From assembly GCA_021462855.1 (NCBI GenBank), contig JAJTXQ010000019.1:1-40575 (forward strand): DNA of 40,575 bases, written 5' to 3'. The DNA comes from Dehalococcoidia bacterium. GTDB taxonomy: Bacteria > Chloroflexota > Dehalococcoidia > DSTF01 > JACRBR01. Shown in pieces: positions 16,086 through 24,048 of the stretch (within the stretch, counting starts at the first letter, position 1; each line of letters begins with the position of its first letter). Both the position numbers and the translations under genes were made by a program. The notes beneath the pieces were generated by a model. That model was not told the DNA's origin and did not search any database. It saw only the letters and a list, made by a program, of their open reading frames with translations.

Positions 16086-16682
16086 GCGCGCGTCGAGCAT
16101 CGCCGCGGCGCGGCGGAGGTCGGCGGCCGTGTTGACGTTGAAGAACGTGCGGAGCGCCGGATCGACGGCGCGCAGGTCGTCTTCCGGCACGATGTCGGCG
16201 CGCACACGGGCGAGCAGCCCGCGAATCGACAGGTTCTCGCTGTTCAATGCATCGACGAGGGCGGGCAGGCAGGACCGCGCGTAGACGCCGACGGCGGGAT
16301 GAAGCTGGCCGCCCGTCTCCGGCACCACGGCGTCCCAGCCGTGGCGCCGCCCCAGGAGCATCTTCAGCAGCGCCGGCTCGAGGAACGGCGCATCGCACGG
16401 CACCACGAGCACCGCCTCGGCGGCGGATGATTGCAGCCCGGTGTAGATGCCGGTCAGCGGCCCGCGCGATGGCAGCAGATCCTCACACAGGATGACCGGA
16501 ACGCGAGCATCGATCTCCGGGTGCTCCTGCCCGGGTGCGATGCTCACCATGATCCGCGGCGTCACCTGCTGCAACGCGTCGATCGAGCGCTGGAGCAACG
16601 AGCGGCCGCCGAGCGTACGTTCGGGCTTCCTGCCGCCGATGCGTTTGCCCATGCCGCCCGCGAGCAGCACGCCTTCGATCAC
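16074..16682 (-). CDS. mobA: Molybdenum cofactor guanylyltransferase
   Basis: This 202-residue cytoplasmic enzyme attaches GMP from GTP to Mo-molybdopterin; MGD made this way is the cofactor form used by all three alpha subunits. The N-terminal nucleotide-binding loop LLAGGMGKRIGGRKP matches LAGGxxxRMGxxK, VVPCDAPFLEP matches the metal-binding PCDxP motif, and the C-terminal FFNVNTAADL matches the usual FxNxNTxxDL. The GTG start at 16682 overlaps the stop of the upstream cysteine-rich gene (GTGA). A longer in-frame extension would run inside that gene. It is the last gene of a moaA - V4R-like - mobA operon. Confidence 0.88.
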   Translation of the reverse strand: MIEGVLLAGGMGKRIGGRKPERTLGGRSLLQRSIDALQQVTPRIMVSIAPGQEHPEIDARVPVILCEDLLPSRGPLTGIYTGLQSSAAEAVLVVPCDAPFLEPALLKMLLGRRHGWDAVVPETGGQLHPAVGVYARSCLPALVDALNSENLSIRGLLARVRADIVPEDDLRAVDPALRTFFNVNTAADLRRAAAMLDAREAS

Positions 16683-17185
16683 GTCGTCGTCCCTTCGTGT
16701 GCCGGCGCCAGCGCGTCGCCGAGGCTGATGCGGTAGATGCAGTTCTCGGCTCCGGTCGCGACGGATTCGACCAATTCTACCTTCGCGGCGCGGTGCGCGT
16801 GTCGTTCGACGAGCAGGCGCACCCACGTCTCGCCACAGATGCACAGCTTGGGGTCGAGCCGGATGATCTCCTGCCGGACGTGCGGGCACACGCACTCGCC
16901 GTGGTGCAGCTCCTTCCAGAGGAACTCGTCCTCGGAGACGGGCTCGATGGCGACCTGGCTCGGCCCGGATGTCTTCATGCGTTCGAGGAACTGCGGCAGG
17001 TCGAGCTCGGGCGGGATCTGCGTCAGCGCGACGAAGGCGTGCATGCACGATTCCGCCTGCGCGTCCATCACCTGCCGCAGCGGCTCGCCCTCGAGTTGGT
17101 AGATGCCTTCGTACAGCCCGCCGACGAGCCGGTCGCGGAACGACCGCATCAGTTGTTCGACCCAGTCGGCGCCGCTCTCGCTCAT
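16679..17185 (-). CDS. Cysteine-rich V4R/ATC-hydrolase-like protein in the Moco operon
   Basis: This 168-residue protein has no assigned function. The C-terminal half carries CVCPHVRQEIIRL (C98, C100, H102), LCICGETWVRLL (C115, C117), KVELVES and a terminal NCIYRISL (C149). This resembles uncharacterised small-molecule-binding proteins of the V4R or L-2-amino-thiazoline-4-carboxylate-hydrolase-like type, which share a cysteine-rich core and a final C-x-F/Y-x-I strand. The N-terminal half is helical. It sits two bases after the moaA stop and overlaps mobA by four, so it is fully embedded in the cofactor operon. A role in molybdenum or sulfur handling is possible but only inferred from position. 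Confidence 0.6.
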   Translation of the reverse strand: MSESGADWVEQLMRSFRDRLVGGLYEGIYQLEGEPLRQVMDAQAESCMHAFVALTQIPPELDLPQFLERMKTSGPSQVAIEPVSEDEFLWKELHHGECVCPHVRQEIIRLDPKLCICGETWVRLLVERHAHRAAKVELVESVATGAENCIYRISLGDALAPAHEGTTT

Positions 17186-18208
17186 CTATCCACCGATGTA
17201 CGACATCTCGATGCGCGGCATCCCGCGGGTCTCGGAGGATCGCAGCTCGGAGTACCTGTCGGTGCGCCGTGACCAGATGCCGGCGAGCGCGGCGGCGATG
17301 ACGTCGTCGCCGGCGCCGGAGCGGACGAGCGCGCGGATGTCGTGGCCCTGGGTTGCGAAGAGGCAGGTGTAGAGCGCGCCGTCCGCGGAAAGGCGGGCGC
17401 GGGTGCAGTCGCCGCAAAACGGCTCCGTGACCGATGTGATGATGCCGATCTCGCCGCTGCCGTCGGCGTACCGCCAGCGACGCGCGACCTCGCCGTGGTA
17501 GTTGGGCTCCGCCGGCTCGAGCGGCAGTTCGGAGGAGATCATGCGGACGATGTCCCAGCCCGATAGCACGTCATCGAGCCGCCAGCCGTTGGTCGTGCCG
17601 ACGTCCATGAATTCGATGAAGCGGACAACGTGGCCGGTCGCCCTGAAGTGACGCGCGAGGTCGACGACGGTGTGGTCGTTGATGCCGCGCCGCACGACGG
17701 TGTTGATCTTGATCGGCGCGAGCCCAGCGGCTGCCGCGGCGGCGATGCCATCGAGAACCTTGGCGGCGGGGAAATCCGCGTCGTTCATCTGCCGGAATAC
17801 ATCCTCATCGAGCGAGTCAAGGCTGACGGTGACGCGCCGGAGGCCGGCATCGGCGAGCGCCTGCGCGTGCTGCGCGAGCGTCGAGCCGTTGGTCGTGAGC
17901 GCGACGTCGATGCCGGGGATGCCGGCGAGCATGCCGACGAGCGTCGGCAGGCCGTTGCGCAGCAGCGGCTCGCCGCCGGTCAGGCGCACCTTGCGCACGC
18001 CGAGATCGGCGGCGATCCGGGCGACGCGCGTGATCTCCTCGAACGAGAGCAACTCGTCGCGACGGAGGAAGGCGTGCTGCTCGCCGAACAGTTCGCGCGG
18101 CATGCAGTACCGGCAGCGGAAGTTGCAGCGGTCGGTGACCGAGATACGCAAGTCACGCAGCGGCCGCTCGAGGCGGTCGAGGGTGGCGATGGAGTTGGTA
18201 GCAGGCAT
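17186..18208 (-). CDS. moaA: GTP 3',8-cyclase (molybdenum cofactor biosynthesis)
   Basis: This 340-residue radical-SAM enzyme converts GTP to 3',8-cyclo-GTP, the first step toward cyclic pyranopterin monophosphate. The N-terminal cluster motif is C28-x3-C32-x2-C35 (CNFRCRYC). LTGGEPLLR follows. The C-terminal substrate-binding [4Fe-4S] cluster uses C265, C268 and C282 (FCGDCTRAR...LYTC). The protein ends in the diagnostic Gly-Gly (MSYIGG). The start MPATNSIAT at 18208 is chosen because conserved MoaA sequence begins about ten residues later; upstream in-frame sequence is Arg/Pro-rich and unlike the family. No moaC, moaE or moeA is in the window. Confidence 0.93.
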   Translation of the reverse strand: MPATNSIATLDRLERPLRDLRISVTDRCNFRCRYCMPRELFGEQHAFLRRDELLSFEEITRVARIAADLGVRKVRLTGGEPLLRNGLPTLVGMLAGIPGIDVALTTNGSTLAQHAQALADAGLRRVTVSLDSLDEDVFRQMNDADFPAAKVLDGIAAAAAAGLAPIKINTVVRRGINDHTVVDLARHFRATGHVVRFIEFMDVGTTNGWRLDDVLSGWDIVRMISSELPLEPAEPNYHGEVARRWRYADGSGEIGIITSVTEPFCGDCTRARLSADGALYTCLFATQGHDIRALVRSGAGDDVIAAALAGIWSRRTDRYSELRSSETRGMPRIEMSYIGG

Positions 18209-18402
18209 CGGATCGGCTCCGGGACCGACCAGGGTCTTGCCCGTAGAGTACGGGCGGCGCGCGGCGGGCAGGTAGGGCCGTAACGGACACGCGCGGGGGC
18301 CGATCGGCCGTGCCAAAACGGGCCGCTTGTGGGGCCCGCGCGCCATGTGTCAAGATCAAAGAGCTCTTAGTTGCAGGACGAACCAATCGAGGAGGTCCCA
18401 CC
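18209..18402. promoter_or_regulatory. Divergent promoter region between moaA and the pirin gene
   Basis: This 194-bp gap lies between divergent genes. It contains the 12-bp palindrome GGCCGATCGGCC at 18298-18309, whose 11-bp core is shared with the alpha1/alpha2 promoter region, and GGCCCTA on the minus strand at about 18272-18278. A strong GGAGG (18391-18395) lies 7 nt before the pirin ATG. No clear -35/-10 pair is seen. Confidence 0.45.
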
Positions 18403-19392
18403 ATGCCAGCCGTAACCGCGGACACGCTCACCCTGCCGAGGCTCGATGCGCTGCCCGATGGCGGCACCAGCTGGAGGCCGGTCTCGAGCGTCGTCACCGC
18501 GACCCGCGCGGTCGAGGGGGAGGGGTTTGTCGTGCGGCGGCCGTTCCCGGGGTACGAGTTGCCGATGGCCGACCCGTTCCTGCTCCTCGACCACATCGGC
18601 GCGGTCGAGTACGCGCCGGGGGAGGCGAAGGGCACCGCGTGGCACCCGCACCGCGGCTTCGAGACCGTGACCTACATGATCGATGGCGCCTTTGAGCACC
18701 AGGATACGACGGGCGGCGGCGGCCTCATCACCGACGGGGCGACGCAGTGGATGACGGCGGGCGCCGGCATCCAGCACATCGAGGCGCCGCCGGAGCAGCT
18801 CGTGGCGAAAGGCGGGCTGTTCCACGGCGTGCAGCTCTGGGTGAACCTGCCGGCCGCGCAGAAGTGGCTGCCGCCGCGCTACCAGGACATCGGCGCGCGC
18901 GACGTTGCGTTGCTTTCGGGCCACGACGGCGCGTCGCTGGTGCGCGTCATCGCGGGCGAGGTGGCCGGGCACCGTGGCCCCGGCATCACGCACACGCCGA
19001 TCACGTACCTGCACGCGACGGTCGCGCCCGGCTCGCGGCTGGTGTTGCCGTGGCCGCGCGACTTCAACGCGCTCGTGTACGCTCTCGCGGGGCAGGGGTA
19101 CGCCGGCATCGAACGGCGACCGGTCGGCGAGGGCCAGCTCGCCGTGTTCGGCGAGGGTGAGGCGCTGGCCATCGCGGCGGCCGATCGCCAGCCGGTCGCC
19201 GCGGCCGCGGGCTGGGAGGTGCTGGTCCTGGGCGGATTCCCGATCCGCGAGCAGGTCGCCCGCTACGGCCCGTTCGTGATGAACACGCGCGAGGAGATCG
19301 TGCAGGCGGTCGAGGACTTCCGCGCTGGCCGCATGGGCACGGTGCCGGCGGTACGGGTCCCACACCGTACGAGCGCGGACGCCGAGGTATAA
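18403..19392 (+). CDS. Pirin-family (bicupin) protein
   Basis: This 329-residue cytoplasmic protein has an N-terminal cupin with the pirin metal site: HPHRGFETVTYM supplies two His, FEHQD a third, and AGAGIQHIE a His and Glu. A PLLxxDH-type start (FLLLDHIG) precedes it. The C-terminal half is a second, degenerate cupin ending in GGFPIREQVARYGPFVMNTREEI, a stretch typical of pirins. Members include quercetinase-like dioxygenases and proteins of unknown function. GGAGG 7 nt upstream fixes the start. It is divergent from moaA, and a functional link to cofactor synthesis is not evident. Confidence 0.88.
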   Translation: MPAVTADTLTLPRLDALPDGGTSWRPVSSVVTATRAVEGEGFVVRRPFPGYELPMADPFLLLDHIGAVEYAPGEAKGTAWHPHRGFETVTYMIDGAFEHQDTTGGGGLITDGATQWMTAGAGIQHIEAPPEQLVAKGGLFHGVQLWVNLPAAQKWLPPRYQDIGARDVALLSGHDGASLVRVIAGEVAGHRGPGITHTPITYLHATVAPGSRLVLPWPRDFNALVYALAGQGYAGIERRPVGEGQLAVFGEGEALAIAAADRQPVAAAAGWEVLVLGGFPIREQVARYGPFVMNTREEIVQAVEDFRAGRMGTVPAVRVPHRTSADAEV

Positions 19393-19408
19393 CCGAACGG
19401 GTGTTCGG
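19393..19408 (+). terminator. Short hairpin after the pirin gene
   Basis: CCGAAC-GGGT-GTTCGG starts immediately after the pirin stop codon: a perfect 6-bp stem with a 4-nt loop. No T-run follows, so termination is plausible but unproven. Confidence 0.35.
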
Positions 19409-19563
19409 ATCGCCGCGGCGCCAGCACCCTGAATCCGCCGGGTTCCAGCGCCGATATTCCTCCGACGCAACGATCGGAGGGCGCTATCGCGCGCGGGGTC
19501 GTACCGACGGATCTCGCCGAGGCCCGGCGTGAACAGCTGCCACAGGCGGGGGCTCGCCTCGCC

Positions 19564-21867
19564 GTGGTCGGGCTGTTTATCGGCCTGTGGACGTTCCTCT
19601 GGCTCATTCGCATCCCGATGCCGCGGCCGTTCCTCGCGGTGCTGCTCATCGAGGCGGCGTTCTACGTCGCCTACCTGTATGCGCTGCCATTCCTGCCGAA
19701 TCGCCGTGCGCTGAAGTACAGCTATTACGTCACGCTGGCGGCGGAGATCGTCTTCCATACGACGATCGTGTACTTCCTGGGCGGCATCACGTGGCTCGGC
19801 GCGTTCGCGTACATGTTCGGCCTGATCTTCACGAACACGTTCCTCGACCTGAAACGCGGCTTCATCTACACCGCGTGTGCGTCGGCGGCGTTCTCCGCGC
19901 TCATCGTGCTCGACGCGACGGGGACGATCCCGCACTACAGCTACATGGCGCAGGGCCCGCTGCGTTACCAGGATTCGCGCGTGGTGATGACGACGCTGCT
20001 CGGCGGCGTCGGGGTGTTCTTCAGCACGTACGTGTGGGTGAACTGGGTGGGGCACCAGGTGCGCGCCGAGCGCGACCACGCCGTCGAGATGCAGCAGCAA
20101 CTCGCGACGACGCGCGCCGGGCTGGAACGCGCGAACAGCGCGCTCGAGGCGCGCGTGCGCGACCGCACGTCGGAGCTCGAGATGGCCGTGGGCGCGCTGA
20201 GCAGCAGCGAGCGGCTGCTGCGTTCGACCATCGAGTCGACCGCCGATGGCATCCTGGTCGTGGACTCGCATGGAAAGGTCGCGCTGGCCAATAGCCGCTT
20301 CCTCGAAATGTGGCGCATCCCACGAGACCTCGCGGACGGGCGCGAGGACGATAGCCTGCTCGAGTTCGTGCTGGATCAACTCGACGACCCGCAGGCGTTC
20401 GTCGAGAAGGTGCGCGACCTGTACGCGAGCGCCGACGAGAGCTACGACACGCTCGCCTTCAAGGACGGCCGCGCGTTCGAGCGCTATTCGCGCGCGCTGG
20501 TGAAGTCGGGCGCGATCGAGGGACGCGTGTGGAGCTTCCGCGACGTGAGCGAGCGCAAGCAGTTCGAGTCGCAACTGCTGGACCTGGCGAACCATGACCC
20601 GCTGACCGGCCTGTACAACCGGCGGCGGTTCAACCAGGAGATTGAAAGCCAGCTCGCGATGTCGCGGCGGTACGGGCTTAACTTCTCGCTGCTGTTCCTC
20701 GACATCGACCAGTTCAAGGACGTGAACGACAGCCGGGGTCACCGCGCCGGCGATGACCTGCTCGTCGAGCTGGCCCGGATCTTGCGCGGGAGCGTGAAGG
20801 ATACGGACGTCGTTGCGCGATTCGGGGGTGACGAGTTCGCTCTCCTCCTGCCGCACACGCATGAACGCGATGCTCTGGTCGCAGCACAGCGCCTGCTCGA
20901 GAACGTGCGTGCGCACCCGTTCGAGGTGGCGAACGCGCCGATCAACGTCACCATCAGCGTTGGCGTCGCCTCGTACCCTGCGCACAGCGTGACCGCCGAC
21001 GAGCTCTTGTCCTGCGCCGATGTTGCGATGTACGAAGCGAAGGAGCTCGGCCGGAACCGCGTCGCGATGTTCAGCCGCGACCTTGGCTGGAAGGCACGGA
21101 TCGAGTCGCGCATCGCGTGGCAGCAGCGGATCCGCGAGGCGCTGGAGCGCGACGAGCTCGTGCTGCACGCGCAGCCGATCCTCGACCTGCGGACGCACAC
21201 CATCACGCAGTACGAGTTGCTGCTGCGCGCGCTGCAGGTCGACGGCACGCTCGTGTTGCCCGGCGTGTTCCTGCCGATCGCAGAGCGCTCGGGGCTGATC
21301 CAGGACATCGACCGGTGGGTCGTGAAACGGGCGATCGCGCTGCTGGCTGAAGCCGAGCGGGCGGGCCGGGACATCACGCTCGAAGTGAACCTCTCGGGGA
21401 AGGCGTTCGGCGACGAGGTCCTGCTGCAGGTGATCCGCCAGTCGCTGGCCGACACGGGCATCGACCCGTCGAAGCTGGTGCTGGAGGTCACGGAGTCCGT
21501 CGCGATCGCGAACATGAGCGAGGCGTGCCGCTTCGTCGAGACGCTGCGCGGCCTCGGCTGCCAGTTCGCGCTCGACGACTTCGGCGTCGGCTTCTCTTCG
21601 TTCTCGCACTTGAAGCACCTGCTGGTCGACTACCTGAAGATCGACGGCAGCTTCATCCGCGATCTGTCGCGCAGTCCCGTGGACCAGCACCTCGTGCGGG
21701 CAATCGTCGACGTGGCGCAGGCGCTCGGCAAGCGGACGATCGCCGAGTTCGTGAGCGATGAGGATTCGTTGCACCTGCTGACGTCGTATGGCGTGGACTA
21801 CGCGCAGGGGTTCTACCTGGCGCAGCCCGACGAGCTACGCATCACAGACGCCGGCCGCGCCGCCTGA
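19564..21867 (+). CDS. Membrane-bound PAS-GGDEF-EAL cyclic-di-GMP protein
   Basis: This 767-residue protein has about five to six N-terminal membrane helices (residues 1-165), a short coiled segment (about 170-220), a PAS domain (about 220-335, ending SFRDVSERK), GGDEF (DxLTGLYNRR; intact GGDEF in ARFGGDEFALLLP) and EAL (E in YELLLRAL; DDFGVGFSSF; DYLKIDGSFI). An intact GGDEF suggests diguanylate cyclase. The EAL core motif reads ELL rather than EAL but retains the catalytic Glu. The start is uncertain. The GTG used here begins inside the first helix. The frame stays open upstream to 19393, and GGAGG at 19476-19480 lies 5 nt before an in-frame ATC at 19486, which would add 26 residues. Confidence 0.88.
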   Translation: MVGLFIGLWTFLWLIRIPMPRPFLAVLLIEAAFYVAYLYALPFLPNRRALKYSYYVTLAAEIVFHTTIVYFLGGITWLGAFAYMFGLIFTNTFLDLKRGFIYTACASAAFSALIVLDATGTIPHYSYMAQGPLRYQDSRVVMTTLLGGVGVFFSTYVWVNWVGHQVRAERDHAVEMQQQLATTRAGLERANSALEARVRDRTSELEMAVGALSSSERLLRSTIESTADGILVVDSHGKVALANSRFLEMWRIPRDLADGREDDSLLEFVLDQLDDPQAFVEKVRDLYASADESYDTLAFKDGRAFERYSRALVKSGAIEGRVWSFRDVSERKQFESQLLDLANHDPLTGLYNRRRFNQEIESQLAMSRRYGLNFSLLFLDIDQFKDVNDSRGHRAGDDLLVELARILRGSVKDTDVVARFGGDEFALLLPHTHERDALVAAQRLLENVRAHPFEVANAPINVTISVGVASYPAHSVTADELLSCADVAMYEAKELGRNRVAMFSRDLGWKARIESRIAWQQRIREALERDELVLHAQPILDLRTHTITQYELLLRALQVDGTLVLPGVFLPIAERSGLIQDIDRWVVKRAIALLAEAERAGRDITLEVNLSGKAFGDEVLLQVIRQSLADTGIDPSKLVLEVTESVAIANMSEACRFVETLRGLGCQFALDDFGVGFSSFSHLKHLLVDYLKIDGSFIRDLSRSPVDQHLVRAIVDVAQALGKRTIAEFVSDEDSLHLLTSYGVDYAQGFYLAQPDELRITDAGRAA

Positions 21868-21913
21868 CCCCGGGGTGGCCCTCGCGGGCGCGCCTTCGTA
21901 CACTCCCCATCGC

Positions 21914-22786
21914 ATGAGTGGGACGCGTGGCGATGCGCTCGCCCGGCTGTTGAAGCAACTCGACCTGGAGCGGCTGGATCGCGACCTGTTCCTCGGCGAT
22001 CCGGGACCGGGGCAGTGGCGGCTCTTCGGCGGGCTGGTCGCGGCGCAGTCAGTGATGGCGGCGTATCGCACGGTCGAAGAGGGCGCGATCCACTCGCTGC
22101 ACTCGTACTTCCTGCGGCCCGGGCGCCACGACGTGCCCGTGCGCTACGCCGTCTACCGCATCCGCGACGGGCGCACGTTCACGACGCGCGATGTCGTCGC
22201 GTACCAGGCGGGCGAGGCGATCTTCAACCTCTCGTGCAGCTTCGCGAGGCCCGAGGAAGGGCTGTCGCGCTCGCAACCGCCGCCCGATGTGCCACCGCCC
22301 GACGGGTTGCCGCCGTGGGAGTTCTTCCGCCCGGACCACCATGAAGCGAAGAAGCTGATGGAGCAGTTCGACCGGGAAAGCCCGATCGAGCTCGTGAGCA
22401 TCGACGCCGTGCAGCCGCCGCCGGCGGACATCCCGCGCCGGCGCGTGTGGGCGCGCGTCCGCGGGACGCTGCCCGAGGATCCGGCCGTGCACGCCGCGCT
22501 GATGACGTACGCGAGCGACCGCGGGCTCATCGCGACGGCGCGCACCCCCGCGGTCCTCCCGCGGTCCAGCGCGGCCTCGGCGAGCCTCGACCACACGATC
22601 TGGTTCCACCGCCCGCCGCGGTTCGACGACTGGCTGCTGTTCACGAGCGAGAGCCCGGTCGCCGAGGCGGCGCGCGCGCTCATCTTCGGGCAGATGTACC
22701 GCATAGATGGGACGCGCGTGGCGTCAATCGCGCAGGAGTCGTTGCTGCGCATGCCGCGCGGGGAGCCGCCGCCTCCGCGCGCCTGA
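21914..22786 (+). CDS. tesB: Acyl-CoA thioesterase II (TesB-like)
   Basis: This 290-residue double-hotdog thioesterase hydrolyses acyl-CoA to fatty acid and CoA. The first hotdog carries FGGLVAAQSVMAA and LHSYFLRPGRHDVPVRYAVYRIRDGRTF, near-diagnostic of TesB (HSYFLRPGD...V..IRDGRSF). The second carries LMTYASDRGLI and SLDHTIWFHRPPRFDDWLLF with the catalytic Asp in YASD. The start at 21914 follows from the family's MxxxLxxLLxxLDLExLDxDLF beginning. It is 46 bp downstream of the GGDEF-EAL gene and 49 bp upstream of prmC. Confidence 0.9.
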   Translation: MSGTRGDALARLLKQLDLERLDRDLFLGDPGPGQWRLFGGLVAAQSVMAAYRTVEEGAIHSLHSYFLRPGRHDVPVRYAVYRIRDGRTFTTRDVVAYQAGEAIFNLSCSFARPEEGLSRSQPPPDVPPPDGLPPWEFFRPDHHEAKKLMEQFDRESPIELVSIDAVQPPPADIPRRRVWARVRGTLPEDPAVHAALMTYASDRGLIATARTPAVLPRSSAASASLDHTIWFHRPPRFDDWLLFTSESPVAEAARALIFGQMYRIDGTRVASIAQESLLRMPRGEPPPPRA

Positions 22787-22835
22787 CGGCGGCCCGGCTC
22801 CTTGCGCCGGACGCCGAAGCGCGATATCGCGAAGC

Positions 22836-23708
22836 ATGACACATGACGGGCGCCGGTCCATCGGCTCGCTGCTGCACGACGCGAGATCGCGGCTGGCGGC
22901 AGCGGGGATCGATGACGCGATGCTCGAGGCCGACGTGTTGCTCAGGCACGCGCTCGGGCTCGGCGCCGACCGCGCGCGCCTCGTAGCGATGTTGGGCGAA
23001 CCGGCGCCGGAAGGGATCGCGGCGGCGTACGACGCCCTGCTCGCGCGGCGCCTGGCGCATGAGCCGGCGGCGTACATCACCGGCGTGCGCGAGTTCTACG
23101 GCATGGAGTTCGCGTGCACGCCCGCCGCGCTCATCCCGCGGCCGGAGACGGAGCTGCTGGTCGAGGCGGCGCTCGCGTGGCTGCGCGATGTGGGGCCGGC
23201 GCGGCCGCTGGTGGTCGACGTGGGCACCGGCACGGGCGCGCTCGCCGTTGCGATCGCCGGGCACCGGCCCGATGCGATGGTCGTCGCGATCGACGTGTCG
23301 TCAAATGCGCTTGCGCTGGCGGCGCGCAACGCGCGCCGGCACGGTGTCGCCGGCCGGTGTCACTTCGTGCGTGGAGACGTGCTCGCGCCGCTGCGCGCGC
23401 GCGCGGACGTGATCGTCGCCAACCTGCCGTACGTGAGCGAGACGGATGTGCCGGGGCTGGCGCCCGAGATCCGCGAGCACGAACCGCTCGGCGCGCTTGT
23501 CGGCGGCCCCTCGGGCACGGAAATCATCGAGCGCATGCTGCTGGATGCGCCGCGCGTGATGGCGGCGCGGTCACTGTTGCTGTGCGAGTGCGGGGAGGCG
23601 CAGGCGGACGCGCTGCGGGTAGCGGCCGTGCGCGCGTTTCCCGGCGCGTGGATCGACATGCGCCAGGACCTCGCAGGGCTCGACCGGATGCTCTGCATCG
23701 AGCGGTAG
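22836..23708 (+). CDS. prmC: Peptide chain release factor N5-glutamine methyltransferase
   Basis: This 290-residue SAM-dependent methyltransferase modifies the GGQ glutamine of release factors. An N-terminal helical domain (1-85) with ITGVREFYGMEF and LIPRPETE leads into the SAM-binding VVDVGTGTGALAVAIA. The active-site motif reads NLPY (in VANLPYVSETD), where PrmC normally has NPPY. The usual partner prfA is not adjacent. Two ATGs occur close together (22836 and 22843, different frames); 22836 is in frame. Confidence 0.88.
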   Translation: MTHDGRRSIGSLLHDARSRLAAAGIDDAMLEADVLLRHALGLGADRARLVAMLGEPAPEGIAAAYDALLARRLAHEPAAYITGVREFYGMEFACTPAALIPRPETELLVEAALAWLRDVGPARPLVVDVGTGTGALAVAIAGHRPDAMVVAIDVSSNALALAARNARRHGVAGRCHFVRGDVLAPLRARADVIVANLPYVSETDVPGLAPEIREHEPLGALVGGPSGTEIIERMLLDAPRVMAARSLLLCECGEAQADALRVAAVRAFPGAWIDMRQDLAGLDRMLCIER

Positions 23709-24048
23709 GGTACGTGCTACGCGCGGATACCGCCGCGCGTCCATGACGCGATCATCAGCGCGGCCGCGGCGAGGTCGTCGGCGGGCGCCAGGCGCCGATT
23801 GGTCGATGGATTCGAGCGCGACGGGCCGGGCGCAGGTCCGTGCCACGGCCGACCCCACGGCAATCGATTGTCATGCGGACGAAATGCGGAACTGCGTTCC
23901 GTTTCGATCTTCGTGCCGCGTGCGGGCATACGATACGCAACGACGAAGCGCACGGAAGGCCGGCATCTCCCTCTGCCCACCTGGCTTAACCGGCGCGTCA
24001 TACAGTGAGGCCTGGCAGGATGCCAGGCCTCGCTTGTTTGTTCGCCGC
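23709..24048. other. 340-bp gene-free stretch between prmC and the nitroreductase
   Basis: No open frame here looks like a real protein and no tRNA or known RNA is recognised. It ends with a strong intrinsic terminator (24007-24038). A minus-strand frame near 23717-23800 reads LAAAALMIASWTRGG, which looks mildly protein-like and might be the remnant of a decayed gene. Confidence 0.4.
24007..24038 (+). terminator. Strong rho-independent terminator
   Basis: GAGGCCTGGCA (24007-24017), loop GGA, TGCCAGGCCTC (24021-24031): a perfect 11-bp stem followed on the plus strand by GCTTGTTTGTT. It would end transcripts from tesB-prmC and the gene-free stretch, and separates them from the convergent F420 operon. 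Confidence 0.85.

Noticed and set aside
18367-21774. Very long minus-strand open frame opposite the pirin and GGDEF-EAL genes
   Set aside because: It is an antisense shadow created by high-GC third-position bias. Composition is Arg/His/Val-rich without domain signatures, while the plus strand encodes clear families.
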